From NCBI GenBank assembly GCA_023399155.1, contig JAEWQP010000008.1, forward strand, positions 62,001-126,000: a stretch of 64,000 bases of DNA, read 5' to 3'. A model generated the notes under the pieces. That model was not told where the DNA came from and did not search any database. It saw only the letters and a program-made list of their open reading frames with translations. This document shows positions 1 through 8,748 of the stretch, piece after piece. Each line of letters starts with the position of its first letter. Positions within the stretch are counted from its first letter, which is position 1. This DNA comes from Verrucomicrobiota bacterium. GTDB taxonomy: Bacteria; Verrucomicrobiota; Verrucomicrobiia; Opitutales; Opitutaceae. The position numbers and the translations under genes were made by a program.

Positions 1-1295
1 TCTACATCCGCTACATCCACGAGGACCTCTTGCTCTACTTCGGGCCGATCCGGGACATCAACACGGCGCGACGCTGGCGGGATGCTCTGGAAGACGTCCG
101 CGCCCGCATCATCGACAAGCGCCCGATCCTCGAGTCGTCGCGCGTGGAACTCGTCCGATTCACGCGCGATGCCGTGCGCGGACGCGCCGGTGAACGCGGA
201 TCCTCCGACGGCCTGTCGGAAGCCGAGGACATCGACGGCGACGGCATTCCCAACAGTCTCGACGACGACATCGACGGCGACGGCATTCCCAACGGACAGG
301 ACCCGGACGTCGATGGCGACGGCATCCCGAACGGAGAGGATGACGACATCGACGGGGATGGACGACCCAACGGCGAGGACAGCGACATCGACGGCGACGG
401 CATCCCCAATGCCGATGATCCCGACGTGGATGGCGACGGGCTCCTGAACGGGGAGGATGGCGACATCGACGGCGATGGGTTGGCCAATGGCGACGACAGC
501 GACACCGATGGCGATGGCATCCCGAACGACATCGACCCGGATGCCGACGGCGACGGGCTCTTGAACGGCGAAGACGACGACGTCGATGGCGATGGAGTCC
601 CGAACGGCGAGGATGCCGATGTCGACGGCGACGGACGACTCAATGGCGATGATTCCGACGTCGACGGCGACGGGCTCGGCAACGGCGAGGATCGCGACAT
701 CGATGGCGATGGACTGCCCAACATTGACGACAGCGATGCGGACGGCGACGGAGTTCCGAATGGCGAAGACGGCGACGTCGATGGCGACGGCCGACCCAAC
801 GGCGAAGACAGCGACATCGACGGCGACGGCATCCCCAATGCCGATGATCCCGACATGGACGGCGACGGGATTCCCAATGAACAGGACCCTGATCCGACCG
901 GCGCGGGCAACACGCGCGGCATGGGCGGACAGGAAGGTGGGATGCGAGGAGCGCAGGATCCGGCCGCGATCCAGCGGGCGGCGCAGCGCCAGGGCGCTCG
1001 CTCCGTCGCGGGGCAGGGCCAGTCCGGCCAGCAGGGACGCCCTGGACAGCCGGGCATGCCCGGACAACAGGGATCTCCCACCCCAGGTCAGCCGGGACAG
1101 CCGGGTCAGCCAGGTCAGCCGGGGCAACCCGGCCAGCCGGGCGACCCCGGACAACCGGGTGAGCCTGGTCAACCCGGTCAACCCGGTCAGCCGGGGCAAC
1201 CCGGCCAGCCGGGGCAGCCAGGACAACCGGGCCAGCCGAGCCAGGGTGGGCGGAGCATCTTCGATGTTCTCAAGCGCATCCTGTTCGGCGGCTGA
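1..1295 (+). CDS. Partial protein with Asp-rich TSP3-like Ca-binding repeats and a collagen-like GQP tail
   Basis: The reading frame is already open at base 3, so the start lies to the left of the window; the TTG at 30 is not a convincing start. Bases 228-890 encode 17 tandem 13-residue units of the form DxDGDGxPNxxDx, a spacing like thrombospondin type 3 calcium-binding repeats. About 45 residues later, from roughly base 1010 to 1245, come collagen-like Gly-Gln-Pro triplets, broken once near 1078-1086 (SPTP). The protein ends with a short hydrophobic/basic tail, RSIFDVLKRILFGG. The visible N-terminal part (about 65 residues, rich in Arg and Glu) is not recognised. By analogy the repeats should form a stiff Ca-loaded stalk and the GQP stretch an extended or triple-helical segment, which suggests a surface or matrix protein. 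The function is unknown. Codon use and GC resemble the neighbours. Confidence 0.85.
   Translation, partial: YIRYIHEDLLLYFGPIRDINTARRWRDALEDVRARIIDKRPILESSRVELVRFTRDAVRGRAGERGSSDGLSEAEDIDGDGIPNSLDDDIDGDGIPNGQDPDVDGDGIPNGEDDDIDGDGRPNGEDSDIDGDGIPNADDPDVDGDGLLNGEDGDIDGDGLANGDDSDTDGDGIPNDIDPDADGDGLLNGEDDDVDGDGVPNGEDADVDGDGRLNGDDSDVDGDGLGNGEDRDIDGDGLPNIDDSDADGDGVPNGEDGDVDGDGRPNGEDSDIDGDGIPNADDPDMDGDGIPNEQDPDPTGAGNTRGMGGQEGGMRGAQDPAAIQRAAQRQGARSVAGQGQSGQQGRPGQPGMPGQQGSPTPGQPGQPGQPGQPGQPGQPGDPGQPGEPGQPGQPGQPGQPGQPGQPGQPGQPSQGGRSIFDVLKRILFGG
228..890 (+). repeat. 17 x 39-bp in-frame tandem repeat (DxDGDGxPN units)
   Basis: Seventeen consecutive 39-bp units, each encoding 13 residues with invariant Asp1, Asp3-Gly-Asp-Gly and Asn9. 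The units differ at synonymous and variable positions, but bases 378-425 and 807-854 are identical over 48 nt and lie exactly 11 units (429 bp) apart. This indicates internal duplication or gene conversion. Confidence 0.9.
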
Positions 1296-1493
1296 GCCAG
1301 ATCGAAGAGCCGGCGCGACGAGAGCAGCAGTTCTCCGTCTTCGCCGGCGGCATGAGTCCAAACGAGGAATGCGCGCTCAGCCGGTCAGACTGCGAGGGCG
1401 GTCGGCGGCGGTGCGCGGCGCACGACCCCGTTGCCCGTTGACACCCTCGGGCCCGGTTCTACCTTCGGCCCTTTTCCACCACGCCCCATTCCG

Positions 1494-3146
1494 ATGATTT
1501 CCTGGATTCAGTCCACGTTCAAACACCATATCAAGGCCGTGTTCGCCATCCTGATGTTCGCGATGGTGATACCACTCGTGTTTGTCTACAGCACCAGCGG
1601 CGGGATTGGCCGCGGCGACAGCACCATTCGCGAGCGCACCGTATTCGGCAAACCATTCACCACCGAGTCGGAACGTCGCGAATTCATGCTCGACGGGCAG
1701 ATCAGCCTGCAGCTCACGAGCGGCACGCCCTACTTCTCCGAAGAACAGGCGGAGTATTTCGCGTTCGTGCGCGCGGCCAGGATTTCGCTGGCGGACAAGT
1801 TTCGCATTCCCGCGCCCACGGACCGGCAGCTCACGGACTTCATCAGGAGCCTGCCGACGTTTCGCGGCGAGGACGGCAATTACGATCCCCAGGCCTACGC
1901 GCGGTTTCTCGACAATACCCGCGGCAACCCGATCTATTCGCAGAGCCGCATCAGCCGCATCCTCCAGGAGGACTGGCGAGCGGAGAAGGCCAACGAGGTG
2001 ATCTCCGGACCGGGATTCGCGCTCGATCCCGAGATCCGCGACCAGCTCGCACTGGTGGACAGCACGCTCACCGTCCATCGCGCCACGATGCCGATCAAGG
2101 ACATTGCGCCCGAGGGCGAACCGACGGAGGCCGACCTGCAACAGTGGTTCGATATGAACGCCGCCCGCTATCGCAATCCCCCGGCGGTGCAGGTCAGCGT
2201 GGTGGACTTCCCGGCCGAGAGGTTTGCCGGCCAGGTGCCGCCTCCGACCGATGATGACATCGTGAAGTATTTCGAGGCCAACAAGGCCAACTACGCTCCG
2301 GCACCCAAGGAGGGCGAGGACCTGGCCGTGGTCGGCGAGGCCAGGCTCGAAGACGTGCGCGATCGCGTCATCCAGGATCTCGTGCAGCAGCGCTCGATCA
2401 ATGCCGCGGTGAAGACGGCCTCGGATTTCGCCTACAAGCTCTTCGATAAACAGATCATCCGCGACACACCGGCATTTGAGTCCACGCTCCGCGAGTTCGG
2501 CACGTCCTTCCGCTCGATGCCACCGCTGCCCGTCTCGGCGCAGACAGCCAGCAGCCCGCTCGTGCGCGAGGCGATGACACTTTCACCCGACAAGCCGGTT
2601 TCCGACCCGGTCGTCGTGGGCAACATTGCGTTCGTTCTGTTCTTCGACGGACGCACCGAGGCGAGCGACGCGCTCTTCTCGACGGTGCGCGAGCGCGTGC
2701 TTGCCGACGTGCAGGAAGACCGTCGCGTGCGCGCCGTGGTCGCGCGTGGCGAGGAGATCCGCGCCAAGCTCGACGCCGCGATCAAGGCCGGCACGCCGTT
2801 CCCCGAAGCCGCCAAGTCCGCGGGCCTGGAGGTCTCGTCCTGGGAGAACTTCACGCGGCGCACACTGCCCGAGGACTTCGACCGCTCGATTCTCGACCGC
2901 ATCACGGACCAGCCCGTCGGCTCGGTGTCGCCGATGGTCGTCCAGGGCAACCAGGGGAGCTTCCTGTTCGTGGCGCAACGTCGCGAACCCGTCGTGACGC
3001 TTGGCGACCCAAACTACGAACAGGCGCGCGAGGTCATCATGCAGCAGAGCGGACGTATTGCCGCCCAGATGACACTCGTCGCCATGGTGCAGGCGGAGCG
3101 CATCGCCGTCGGCCTGGATCGTCCGGAGGAAGACGCCGCCCAGTGA
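1494..3146 (+). CDS. PpiD/SurA-like membrane-anchored peptidyl-prolyl isomerase family protein
   Basis: A 550-residue protein. It starts MISWIQSTFKHHIKAVFAIL and has one N-terminal membrane segment (about residues 15-35), followed by a long hydrophilic periplasmic part with a SurA_N-like region and a C-terminal degenerate parvulin-like region (VVVGNIAFVLFFDGRTEA, FPEAAKSAGLEVS). This architecture fits PpiD-type chaperones, which hold outer-membrane and secreted proteins at the inner membrane. The ATG at 1494 is chosen over the upstream ATG/GTG-type starts because the membrane anchor begins there and the 21 preceding residues (Pro/Gly-rich) look untranslated. The parvulin active site is not clearly conserved, so a chaperone role is safer than catalysis. 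It stands alone between the repeat protein and a zinc-ribbon gene. Confidence 0.75.
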   Translation: MISWIQSTFKHHIKAVFAILMFAMVIPLVFVYSTSGGIGRGDSTIRERTVFGKPFTTESERREFMLDGQISLQLTSGTPYFSEEQAEYFAFVRAARISLADKFRIPAPTDRQLTDFIRSLPTFRGEDGNYDPQAYARFLDNTRGNPIYSQSRISRILQEDWRAEKANEVISGPGFALDPEIRDQLALVDSTLTVHRATMPIKDIAPEGEPTEADLQQWFDMNAARYRNPPAVQVSVVDFPAERFAGQVPPPTDDDIVKYFEANKANYAPAPKEGEDLAVVGEARLEDVRDRVIQDLVQQRSINAAVKTASDFAYKLFDKQIIRDTPAFESTLREFGTSFRSMPPLPVSAQTASSPLVREAMTLSPDKPVSDPVVVGNIAFVLFFDGRTEASDALFSTVRERVLADVQEDRRVRAVVARGEEIRAKLDAAIKAGTPFPEAAKSAGLEVSSWENFTRRTLPEDFDRSILDRITDQPVGSVSPMVVQGNQGSFLFVAQRREPVVTLGDPNYEQAREVIMQQSGRIAAQMTLVAMVQAERIAVGLDRPEEDAAQ

Positions 3147-3170
3147 GGCGAGGCTGCGCGCGTCGTCGCC

Positions 3171-3419
3171 ATGCCGATCCGCGCCTACGAACCACTCCAG
3201 GGCCCGTGCCGTCTCTGCGGCGCGGGCTTTGAGCTGGTGCAGTCTGCGTCAACGCCACCCCTTTCCACCTGTCCGCGCTGCGGACAGGGCGTCCGCGTCA
3301 AACCCGCCGCGGCGACCTCGACGCCCCGGGCTTCACGCAAGCCCTCGACGAGCGAGGCCAAGTCGGCCGGCTTCACGGTGCTCAAACGAACGTCGGGCGG
3401 AGAGTACGAAAAGCTGTAA
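3171..3419 (+). CDS. FmdB-type small zinc-ribbon protein
   Basis: An 82-residue protein with two CxxC pairs, CRLC near residue 17 and CPRC near residue 35, in the layout typical of the FmdB/CxxC_CXXC_SSSS family (MPIRAYEP...C-x2-C...L..CP-x-CG). It is therefore expected to bind one zinc ion. The C-terminal half is Ala/Ser/Lys-rich and probably disordered. FmdB proteins are annotated as putative regulators but have no firmly established general function. It follows the PpiD-like gene after 24 bp and may share its transcript. Confidence 0.75.
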   Translation: MPIRAYEPLQGPCRLCGAGFELVQSASTPPLSTCPRCGQGVRVKPAAATSTPRASRKPSTSEAKSAGFTVLKRTSGGEYEKL

Positions 3420-3537
3420 CTTTGCGATCCCGCCGCGGGTTACATCGAACGTGCTTCGCTTCCGGATGGCAGGGTTTCTGGGCGTCCTTTGAAACACTTC
3501 GGCGCCTGGAGCCGTCATCCTTTGCGTCGACTTTATC

Positions 3538-5115
3538 ATGTGTCCTCAGCCCGTTGTCGTCCTCCGCTCCGCAGTCACCGCCCTCGCATGCGTCCTCGCC
3601 ACCGCGCTTCACGCCCAGGATCCGGCGCCCGAGGATGCCGGGACGATGCCCGATACCGGCGTTGCCGCGGAGCGCCCTGAGACCTTCACGGCGCCTGTGG
3701 GGATCCCGGGAGAGACGGTCATCCCGATCACGCTTGAGGATGCCGTCCAGCTGGCGCTGGCGAGCAACCTCGGCCTGCGCAGCGAGAGCTTCAACCGGGA
3801 TATCGCACGTGAGGCGGTGATCATCGCCAATGCCGAGTTCGAACCCCTGTTTCAGCTCAGTGCCTCACAGGCGGAATCCGAGGATCCGATAACCGCCAAT
3901 ACCACCAAGTCCAACTCCACGACCCTGACGCGGGGAAACGCCTCCATCTCGCAGCGCGTCATCACCGGCGCGGAGGTCTCGCTCGGCACCACCATGCAGC
4001 GCATCGGCCAGGCGGGCGGCGACGCCCGCGTGCCGCTGGTGTTCGACTCGTCCGCGTCGCTCTCCGTGCGCCAACCGCTGCTTGCTGGAGCTGGCTTTCG
4101 AGTCAATCGCGCCGCGCGCGACCGCGCACGCATCGGCGTGGAGCGCAGCGAATTGACCTACACGGGCCAGGCGCTCGACATCGTCCGCGACACGGAACTC
4201 GCGTTCTTCGAACTCGCTTCCGCCCATTACGCCCTCGATGTGGAACGTTCCGGGCTTTCCACGGCACAGCAATTTCTCGAGGAGAACGAGGCGCGCCGTT
4301 CCGCCGGGATCGCCACCGAGCTCGACGTCATGCAGGCCCGCGTCTCCGTCGCGAACCGCCGCTCGAGCATCATCACCGCCGAGCAGCGCGTGCGCGATGC
4401 CACCGACCGCCTTCTCGCCCTCTTCGGACGCCGCGACTTCTCGGGCATCCTCCAGCCGACCGGCTATGTCTTCGCGCCGCCGGCCTCGCTCTCGGTCGAA
4501 TCCGCCTACGGACGTGCTGCCGAGAACGATACGCAGCTTCGAAGTGAACGCGGCCTGCTCCGCCAGCTCGAACTCGATGCCCTTGTCGCTCGAAACAACA
4601 AGCGGCCGCGCCTTGATCTTGAAGGGGTGTACACCCTTTCCGGGACCGATTTTCAGTCGCTCAAGGGTGCGCTCGATCGGATCCCCGAGGGCGAGGAGTT
4701 CAACTGGCAGGCGGGCGTTTCCCTGAGCCTGCCGTGGGGCATGAACGAGGCGCGGGCGCGCGCACGTGCCGCCGACACTTATGTGGCCCAGCAGCAGCTC
4801 CGGCTCGAGGAACTCGAGCAAACCCTGATGGTGTCGGTGCGCGCCGCGATCCGCGCGGTCGAGGCCGACAAACAGACCATCGACATCAACGCCCTCGCCA
4901 CTGAGCTGAGCCAGCGCGAGTTCGAGCTGGAGAAGGCGAAGTTCGACTCGGGACTGAGCACGAGCCGGCTGGTCGTCGAGGCACAGCAGCGCTGGGACGA
5001 GGCGCGCGTGCGCGAAATCCAATCGCGCGTGCAGCTTCGCCAGGACCTTGCGCGCCTCCGGCGCCTCGAAGGGGCCTCGCTGCAGTTTTACGGCGTCGAC
5101 CCGCTCGACCGGTGA
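3538..5115 (+). CDS. TolC-family outer-membrane efflux protein
   Basis: A 525-residue protein with a signal peptide (MCPQPVVVLRSAVTALACVL, cleavage probably after ALHA near residue 22), followed by two tandem outer-membrane-efflux-protein halves. The hallmarks are the opening ITLEDAVQLALASNLGL, long amphipathic helices rich in Glu/Arg/Ala, and the second-half opening SVESAYGRAAENDTQLR. TolC-type trimers form the outer-membrane duct for tripartite pumps. No pump or adaptor gene is adjacent, so the partner must be encoded elsewhere. A second, separate TolC-like gene at 58215-59630 has its own pump genes. Confidence 0.88.
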   Translation: MCPQPVVVLRSAVTALACVLATALHAQDPAPEDAGTMPDTGVAAERPETFTAPVGIPGETVIPITLEDAVQLALASNLGLRSESFNRDIAREAVIIANAEFEPLFQLSASQAESEDPITANTTKSNSTTLTRGNASISQRVITGAEVSLGTTMQRIGQAGGDARVPLVFDSSASLSVRQPLLAGAGFRVNRAARDRARIGVERSELTYTGQALDIVRDTELAFFELASAHYALDVERSGLSTAQQFLEENEARRSAGIATELDVMQARVSVANRRSSIITAEQRVRDATDRLLALFGRRDFSGILQPTGYVFAPPASLSVESAYGRAAENDTQLRSERGLLRQLELDALVARNNKRPRLDLEGVYTLSGTDFQSLKGALDRIPEGEEFNWQAGVSLSLPWGMNEARARARAADTYVAQQQLRLEELEQTLMVSVRAAIRAVEADKQTIDINALATELSQREFELEKAKFDSGLSTSRLVVEAQQRWDEARVREIQSRVQLRQDLARLRRLEGASLQFYGVDPLDR

Positions 5116-5232
5116 GCTGAGCGGCCGTGTCGCGGGAGCCCTGAACGCCTGGGAACCGGGCGCCGGTGAGGGGACGAGAGAAAGAAAACGAGAACGAGCG
5201 AACCAGGAAGAATCGGAGGACGCTCCCTTCGA

Positions 5233-5288
5233 TCCCTCAGCCTTTCAGCCTCTCAGTCCTTCAGTCTCTCAGTCCTTCAGTGTTTCAA
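5233..5288. repeat. Octamer tandem repeat (YYYTCAG type), family copy 1
   Basis: Seven consecutive 8-mers, tccctcag / cctttcag / cctctcag / tccttcag / tctctcag / tccttcag / tgtttcaa, lie between the convergent ends of the TolC-like gene and the glycosyltransferase-like gene. Related octamer runs lie at 30217-30256 and, reversed, at 46128-46164. All three are intergenic. Confidence 0.8.
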
Positions 5289-5301
5289 CCGTTCCCGCGC
5301 G

Positions 5302-6123
5302 CTATTCGTGCCAATAGTCGCGGATCCACGGCACGGGTTTGACGAAGTGTTTCAGGTGGATGCGCCAGTTCGGATGGACGCGCCTGGCCGGATCGAATGT
5401 CGCGAGCAGGTGCGCCAGCGGCCCACGATAGGGGGGAGCTTCGGGCGTCCAACGCCCGTCCACCACGTCGCCCGGATTGGGACCGCCCGGGAACGTCACG
5501 ACGCGCGCACCCTTGGGAAACTTCGCCGTGCGCAGGTAGCGCATCGGCACCGCACCCAGGCAGTGGATACGGAAGTGCTTCGTCCATTCGCCGGGCCAGA
5601 ACTTGATCCCGCCCCGGACCGAGTGCGTCATGTAGTGCTGCTCGTAGCGGAAGCGGTCCGCCACACCCTGCGGATCAGCCCGGAACGTATCGAGGATGTG
5701 GCCATTGCGGCCGATCGGGTAGCGGAAGATCGAGGTTTGCCCGAGCTTCCTGAGCGGGCGCGCCCAGTTGCGCGCGAGGATCACGTCGTCCGGTGAGCCG
5801 TGGGTGAAGTACCCGTCGAGGTTGCCGAGGATGACGGTATCGAGATCGATAAAGAGCGCGACGCCGCTCAAGCCGCACAGCTCGCGCCCCCACAGGACGA
5901 CCTTGCGCCATTTGCCGAACGTGCGCTTCGGGTGCTCGCAGCCCAGTTCGGGCAGCGGCAGGCACTTCACCTCGGGCCGGACACCGGCGGGATCGTCGGT
6001 GAGACAAATCACCTGGAAGGGCGGCGTGGTGTTGCGCGCCACCATCCCGTAGAGCCGATTCACATACGCGGGCCCGTATTTCGCGCCCCATTTTGTGCAG
6101 AGGATCTGCTTGGTGTCGGTCAT
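5302..6123 (-). CDS. Putative glycosyltransferase (DxD type), tandem paralogue 1
   Basis: A 273-residue soluble protein starting MTDTKQILCTKWGAKYGPAY. It has a Rossmann-like start (VICLTDDPAGV), a DxD motif in FIDLDTVI (Asp93 and Asp95) of the kind that holds a metal and a nucleotide-sugar in GT-A enzymes, and conserved blocks shared with the next gene (C-KWG-KYGP-YVNRL, LP-L, FxDLDxVI, FPGGPNPGD versus FHGKPNPPD, PW--xYW/HW). It has no signal peptide or membrane segment, so it is cytoplasmic. The exact sugar and acceptor cannot be read from sequence. The neighbouring paralogue, sulfotransferase and LpxL-like gene suggest a surface-glycan role. Confidence 0.6.
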   Translation of the reverse strand: MTDTKQILCTKWGAKYGPAYVNRLYGMVARNTTPPFQVICLTDDPAGVRPEVKCLPLPELGCEHPKRTFGKWRKVVLWGRELCGLSGVALFIDLDTVILGNLDGYFTHGSPDDVILARNWARPLRKLGQTSIFRYPIGRNGHILDTFRADPQGVADRFRYEQHYMTHSVRGGIKFWPGEWTKHFRIHCLGAVPMRYLRTAKFPKGARVVTFPGGPNPGDVVDGRWTPEAPPYRGPLAHLLATFDPARRVHPNWRIHLKHFVKPVPWIRDYWHE

Positions 6124-6232
6124 GGGGAAGCGCCGTGTTCCTGGTCGTGCGCGAAGCCGGGCCGGTTAGCAGGCGGTTGATCCGTACCCGGCCACCCCGG
6201 CCGGGAGCGCGCGGCTCGCGTCGCGATCGCCC

Positions 6233-6943
6233 TCATTTCCAGTGCTCCGCGACCCATGGCGTGGGCTTCACGAACCGGCGCAGGCCCGGCTGGCCCGTGA
6301 TCGCGTCGGGTGGGTTGGGTTTGCCGTGAAACACGACGATGCGTGCGCCGTCCGGCAGGCGGGGCGTCTGGAAGAGATTGAGTGGAAAGGACGGCAGGCA
6401 CCTGTATTTGAAACTCACACACCACTCGGCGGGCCAGTAGGTGGTCAGGCCGCGACGGTTCATCTCGCGCGTGAGGTATTCCTGTTCGTTACGCACCTCG
6501 CGTTTGACGGCGTCGATGTGGGTGAGGAAGAACTCGAGCACGTCGGGATGCGCGCCCGCCTCGAAGCGATAGATGGAGGAGTTGCCGGTCTTGTCGGGCT
6601 TGATCCAGTCGCGGATGATCGCAAACGAGCCGGGATGGTCGAAGAAGCAGTCGATACCTGCGACGATGACGACGTCCAGATCGACGAAGAGCGTGGGACC
6701 GGTCAGGTCGAAGAGCGGGCTTCGGAAGGTGGACAGTTTGCGCCAGCCGCGCTCCTTGTCCGGCGGCAGGTCCATGTCCGGAAGCGGCATGACCTCCACG
6801 CCGGCATCGATTCCTGTGCCGTCGTCGGTGAAGCAGATGAACCGGTGGGGCCGCGCCAGGTGCCGCGCGACCATGGAGCGGAGGCGGTTCACGTACTCCG
6901 GGCCATACTTCGTGCCCCACTTCATGCAGATCACATTGGCCAT
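6233..6943 (-). CDS. Putative glycosyltransferase (DxD type), tandem paralogue 2
   Basis: A 236-residue protein. I start it at the ATG at 6943 (MANVICMKWGTKYGPEYVNR) because this aligns with the start of the paralogue at 5302-6123; an upstream TTG/CTG-type extension of 15 residues looks non-coding. It has the same GT-A-like layout, VDLDVVIV (Asp88 and Asp90) and the terminal FVKPTPWVAEHW motif. It lies 109 bp upstream of paralogue 1 on the same strand, so the pair is a tandem duplication, probably one operon. The donor and acceptor are unknown. Confidence 0.6.
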   Translation of the reverse strand: MANVICMKWGTKYGPEYVNRLRSMVARHLARPHRFICFTDDGTGIDAGVEVMPLPDMDLPPDKERGWRKLSTFRSPLFDLTGPTLFVDLDVVIVAGIDCFFDHPGSFAIIRDWIKPDKTGNSSIYRFEAGAHPDVLEFFLTHIDAVKREVRNEQEYLTREMNRRGLTTYWPAEWCVSFKYRCLPSFPLNLFQTPRLPDGARIVVFHGKPNPPDAITGQPGLRRFVKPTPWVAEHWK

Positions 6944-7070
6944 GAAACCATGAGGTAACCGGGCCGGGCATCCGTTGGACAGCTCCAAATCGGGCGACAG
7001 CCTGCCACGTGCATCCCGTCAAAACAGGGTCGCCATTACCGGGCTGCTGCGACAATGACGGCGCTGTCTC

Positions 7071-7724
7071 ATGGTCCTCTCCGTCCGGCACAACTTCCTG
7101 TTTGTTCACATCGCCAAGACCGCGGGAACGAGCGTGCGCGCCTCCCTGCGGCGGCTTCAGCGGCGCGATCCCCGCTACGTCCTGCAGGTTCTCTGCAGCC
7201 GGATCAGCCATGCGACCGGCCATCGCCTGGCCTGCAAGCTCCCGCGCCACGCTCGCATCATCGCGGCCAAGGAGATGCTCCCGGTGGAGTTCTTCGACGG
7301 GCTGTTCAAGTTCGCCTTCGTGCGCAACCCGTGGGACCGCTATGTCAGCGCCTACCATCACATCAGGCGCGAGAGGCCGCAGTTTCTCGAGGGCACCGAG
7401 GGGTTTGAGGGATTCCTCGCGCGCGCCTTCGACCCGAACCGACCGTTCAACTACCATTTCGACATGTTCAGCGCCGTGCAACGCGACTACCTGGTCGACC
7501 TGCACGGGACTGTCTGCGTGAACTTCGTCGGTCGTTTCGAAAACCTCGAGGCCGACTACCACGAGATCTTCCGACGCATCGGAGCGAAACCTCCGGCCTT
7601 GGGCCACAAGCGCCACGAGACGAAGCGCAAGGACTACCGCGAATACTACACGGAACGCACCGCGGAATGGGTCGCTCAGCGCCACGCCGCGGATCTCAAC
7701 GAATTTGGATACACCTTCGAGTGA
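7071..7724 (+). CDS. Sulfotransferase family protein (PAPS-dependent)
   Basis: A 217-residue protein with the 5'-phosphosulfate binding loop FVHIAKTAGTSV (residues 11-22) and the 3'-phosphate site FAFVRNPWDRYVSAY (residues 81-95), the arrangement of the Sulfotransfer_2 family that moves sulfate from PAPS to carbohydrate hydroxyls. The ending NEFGYTFE is also typical of the family. It is divergent from the two glycosyltransferase-like genes (127 bp between starts). Together they suggest sulfated surface or extracellular glycan synthesis, though the acceptor cannot be deduced. Confidence 0.8.
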   Translation: MVLSVRHNFLFVHIAKTAGTSVRASLRRLQRRDPRYVLQVLCSRISHATGHRLACKLPRHARIIAAKEMLPVEFFDGLFKFAFVRNPWDRYVSAYHHIRRERPQFLEGTEGFEGFLARAFDPNRPFNYHFDMFSAVQRDYLVDLHGTVCVNFVGRFENLEADYHEIFRRIGAKPPALGHKRHETKRKDYREYYTERTAEWVAQRHAADLNEFGYTFE

Positions 7725-7833
7725 GCGCACCGATGCCACGCTCGTCAGAACGCCACGGATCCGAGTGTTCCATCGGTGACCGGTCTCTCACATCGCGTGT
7801 AGCGGCGTCCACACCCGCATTCCGCTTCCGCGC

Positions 7834-8748
7834 ATGAGCCGCCGCAGCGAACGTTCCGGGCTCTGGCTGCCGCAGTACTGGCCCTCGTGGCTGGGCCTGG
7901 CGCTCTTCCGCGTCCTCACGCGGGTGCCCTGGTCGATACGTCGCGTCCTGGCCCGCGGGCTCGGCGCCTTTGTGTTCCACGTTGTCCCGATCCGGCGACA
8001 TGTGGTGATGGTCAACCTGCGCCTGTGCTTTCCGGAAAAATCCCCGGCCGAACTCCGGGCGCTTGCCCGTGCGCACTATCACGCGCTCGCGCTCGGGCTT
8101 TTTGAGACGTGCGAGGCGTGGTGGGCGCGCGCGGATCGGCTGCCGCGATTTCGGATCCTCGGGCGGGAGAATCTCGACGCTGCTCTGGCGCGCGGCAAAG
8201 GGGCGCTCATTCTCACCGGGCACGCCACCACCCTGGAGCTGTGCTCGCGCATGATGAGCGTGGAAGTGCCTTTCGGCTGTCTGTACCGCGACCCCAACAA
8301 CCCGGTCGTGGCCTCGGTCATGCGTCGCTCGCGCGAGCGGCTGACGTCGGTCGCCGTGCACTTCGACGACCTGCGCGGCCTGCTGCGCGCGCTCAAGCAG
8401 AACCTCCTGATCTGGTATGCACCGGACCAAGGCAAGCGCACGAAGATGTCGGAGATCCTGCCGTTTTTCGGCGTGCCTGCGCTGACCAATACCGCCACCA
8501 GCCGCATTGCCCAGATGAGCGGGGCGTCCGTGATCCCCTACTTCGGGCGCCGCCTTCCCGACGGGACCTACGAACTGGAGATCCTTCCCGCGCTCGATAA
8601 CTTCCCCTCCGGCGACCACACGGCCGACGCGCTTCGCGTCAACCGCATCATCGAGGATTTCGTCCGCCGCGCGCCGGAGCAATACTTCTGGGTGCACCGG
8701 CGCTTCAAGCGCCGCGGACCCGACCTGCCGGACGTGTACGCCCGCTGA
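7834..8748 (+). CDS. lpxL: Lipid A acyltransferase, LpxL/HtrB family
   Basis: A 304-residue protein of the lysophospholipid acyltransferase superfamily. The catalytic HX4E motif is HATTLE (His130, Glu135). Other family blocks are RRHVVMVNLRLCFPEKS, the EAWW segment, YRDPNNPVV, WYAPDQG and the C-terminal PEQYFWVHRRFKRR. The product adds a secondary acyl chain to lipid A at the inner membrane, near the short hydrophobic N-terminus. No second family member is in the window, so the position and chain length (LpxL or LpxM role) are uncertain. It follows the sulfotransferase by 109 bp on the same strand. Confidence 0.88.
   Translation: MSRRSERSGLWLPQYWPSWLGLALFRVLTRVPWSIRRVLARGLGAFVFHVVPIRRHVVMVNLRLCFPEKSPAELRALARAHYHALALGLFETCEAWWARADRLPRFRILGRENLDAALARGKGALILTGHATTLELCSRMMSVEVPFGCLYRDPNNPVVASVMRRSRERLTSVAVHFDDLRGLLRALKQNLLIWYAPDQGKRTKMSEILPFFGVPALTNTATSRIAQMSGASVIPYFGRRLPDGTYELEILPALDNFPSGDHTADALRVNRIIEDFVRRAPEQYFWVHRRFKRRGPDLPDVYAR

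Noticed and set aside
35..1081. Long open frame on the minus strand across the repeat gene
   Set aside because: It is the antisense shadow of a repetitive, GC-rich array (low-complexity Ser-Pro repeat) and has no family resemblance; the plus-strand frame has coherent Ca-type repeats.
3865..5022. 385-codon minus-strand frame inside the TolC-like gene
   Set aside because: Antisense shadow produced by high GC third positions; no recognisable domain, and the plus frame is a clear TolC homologue.
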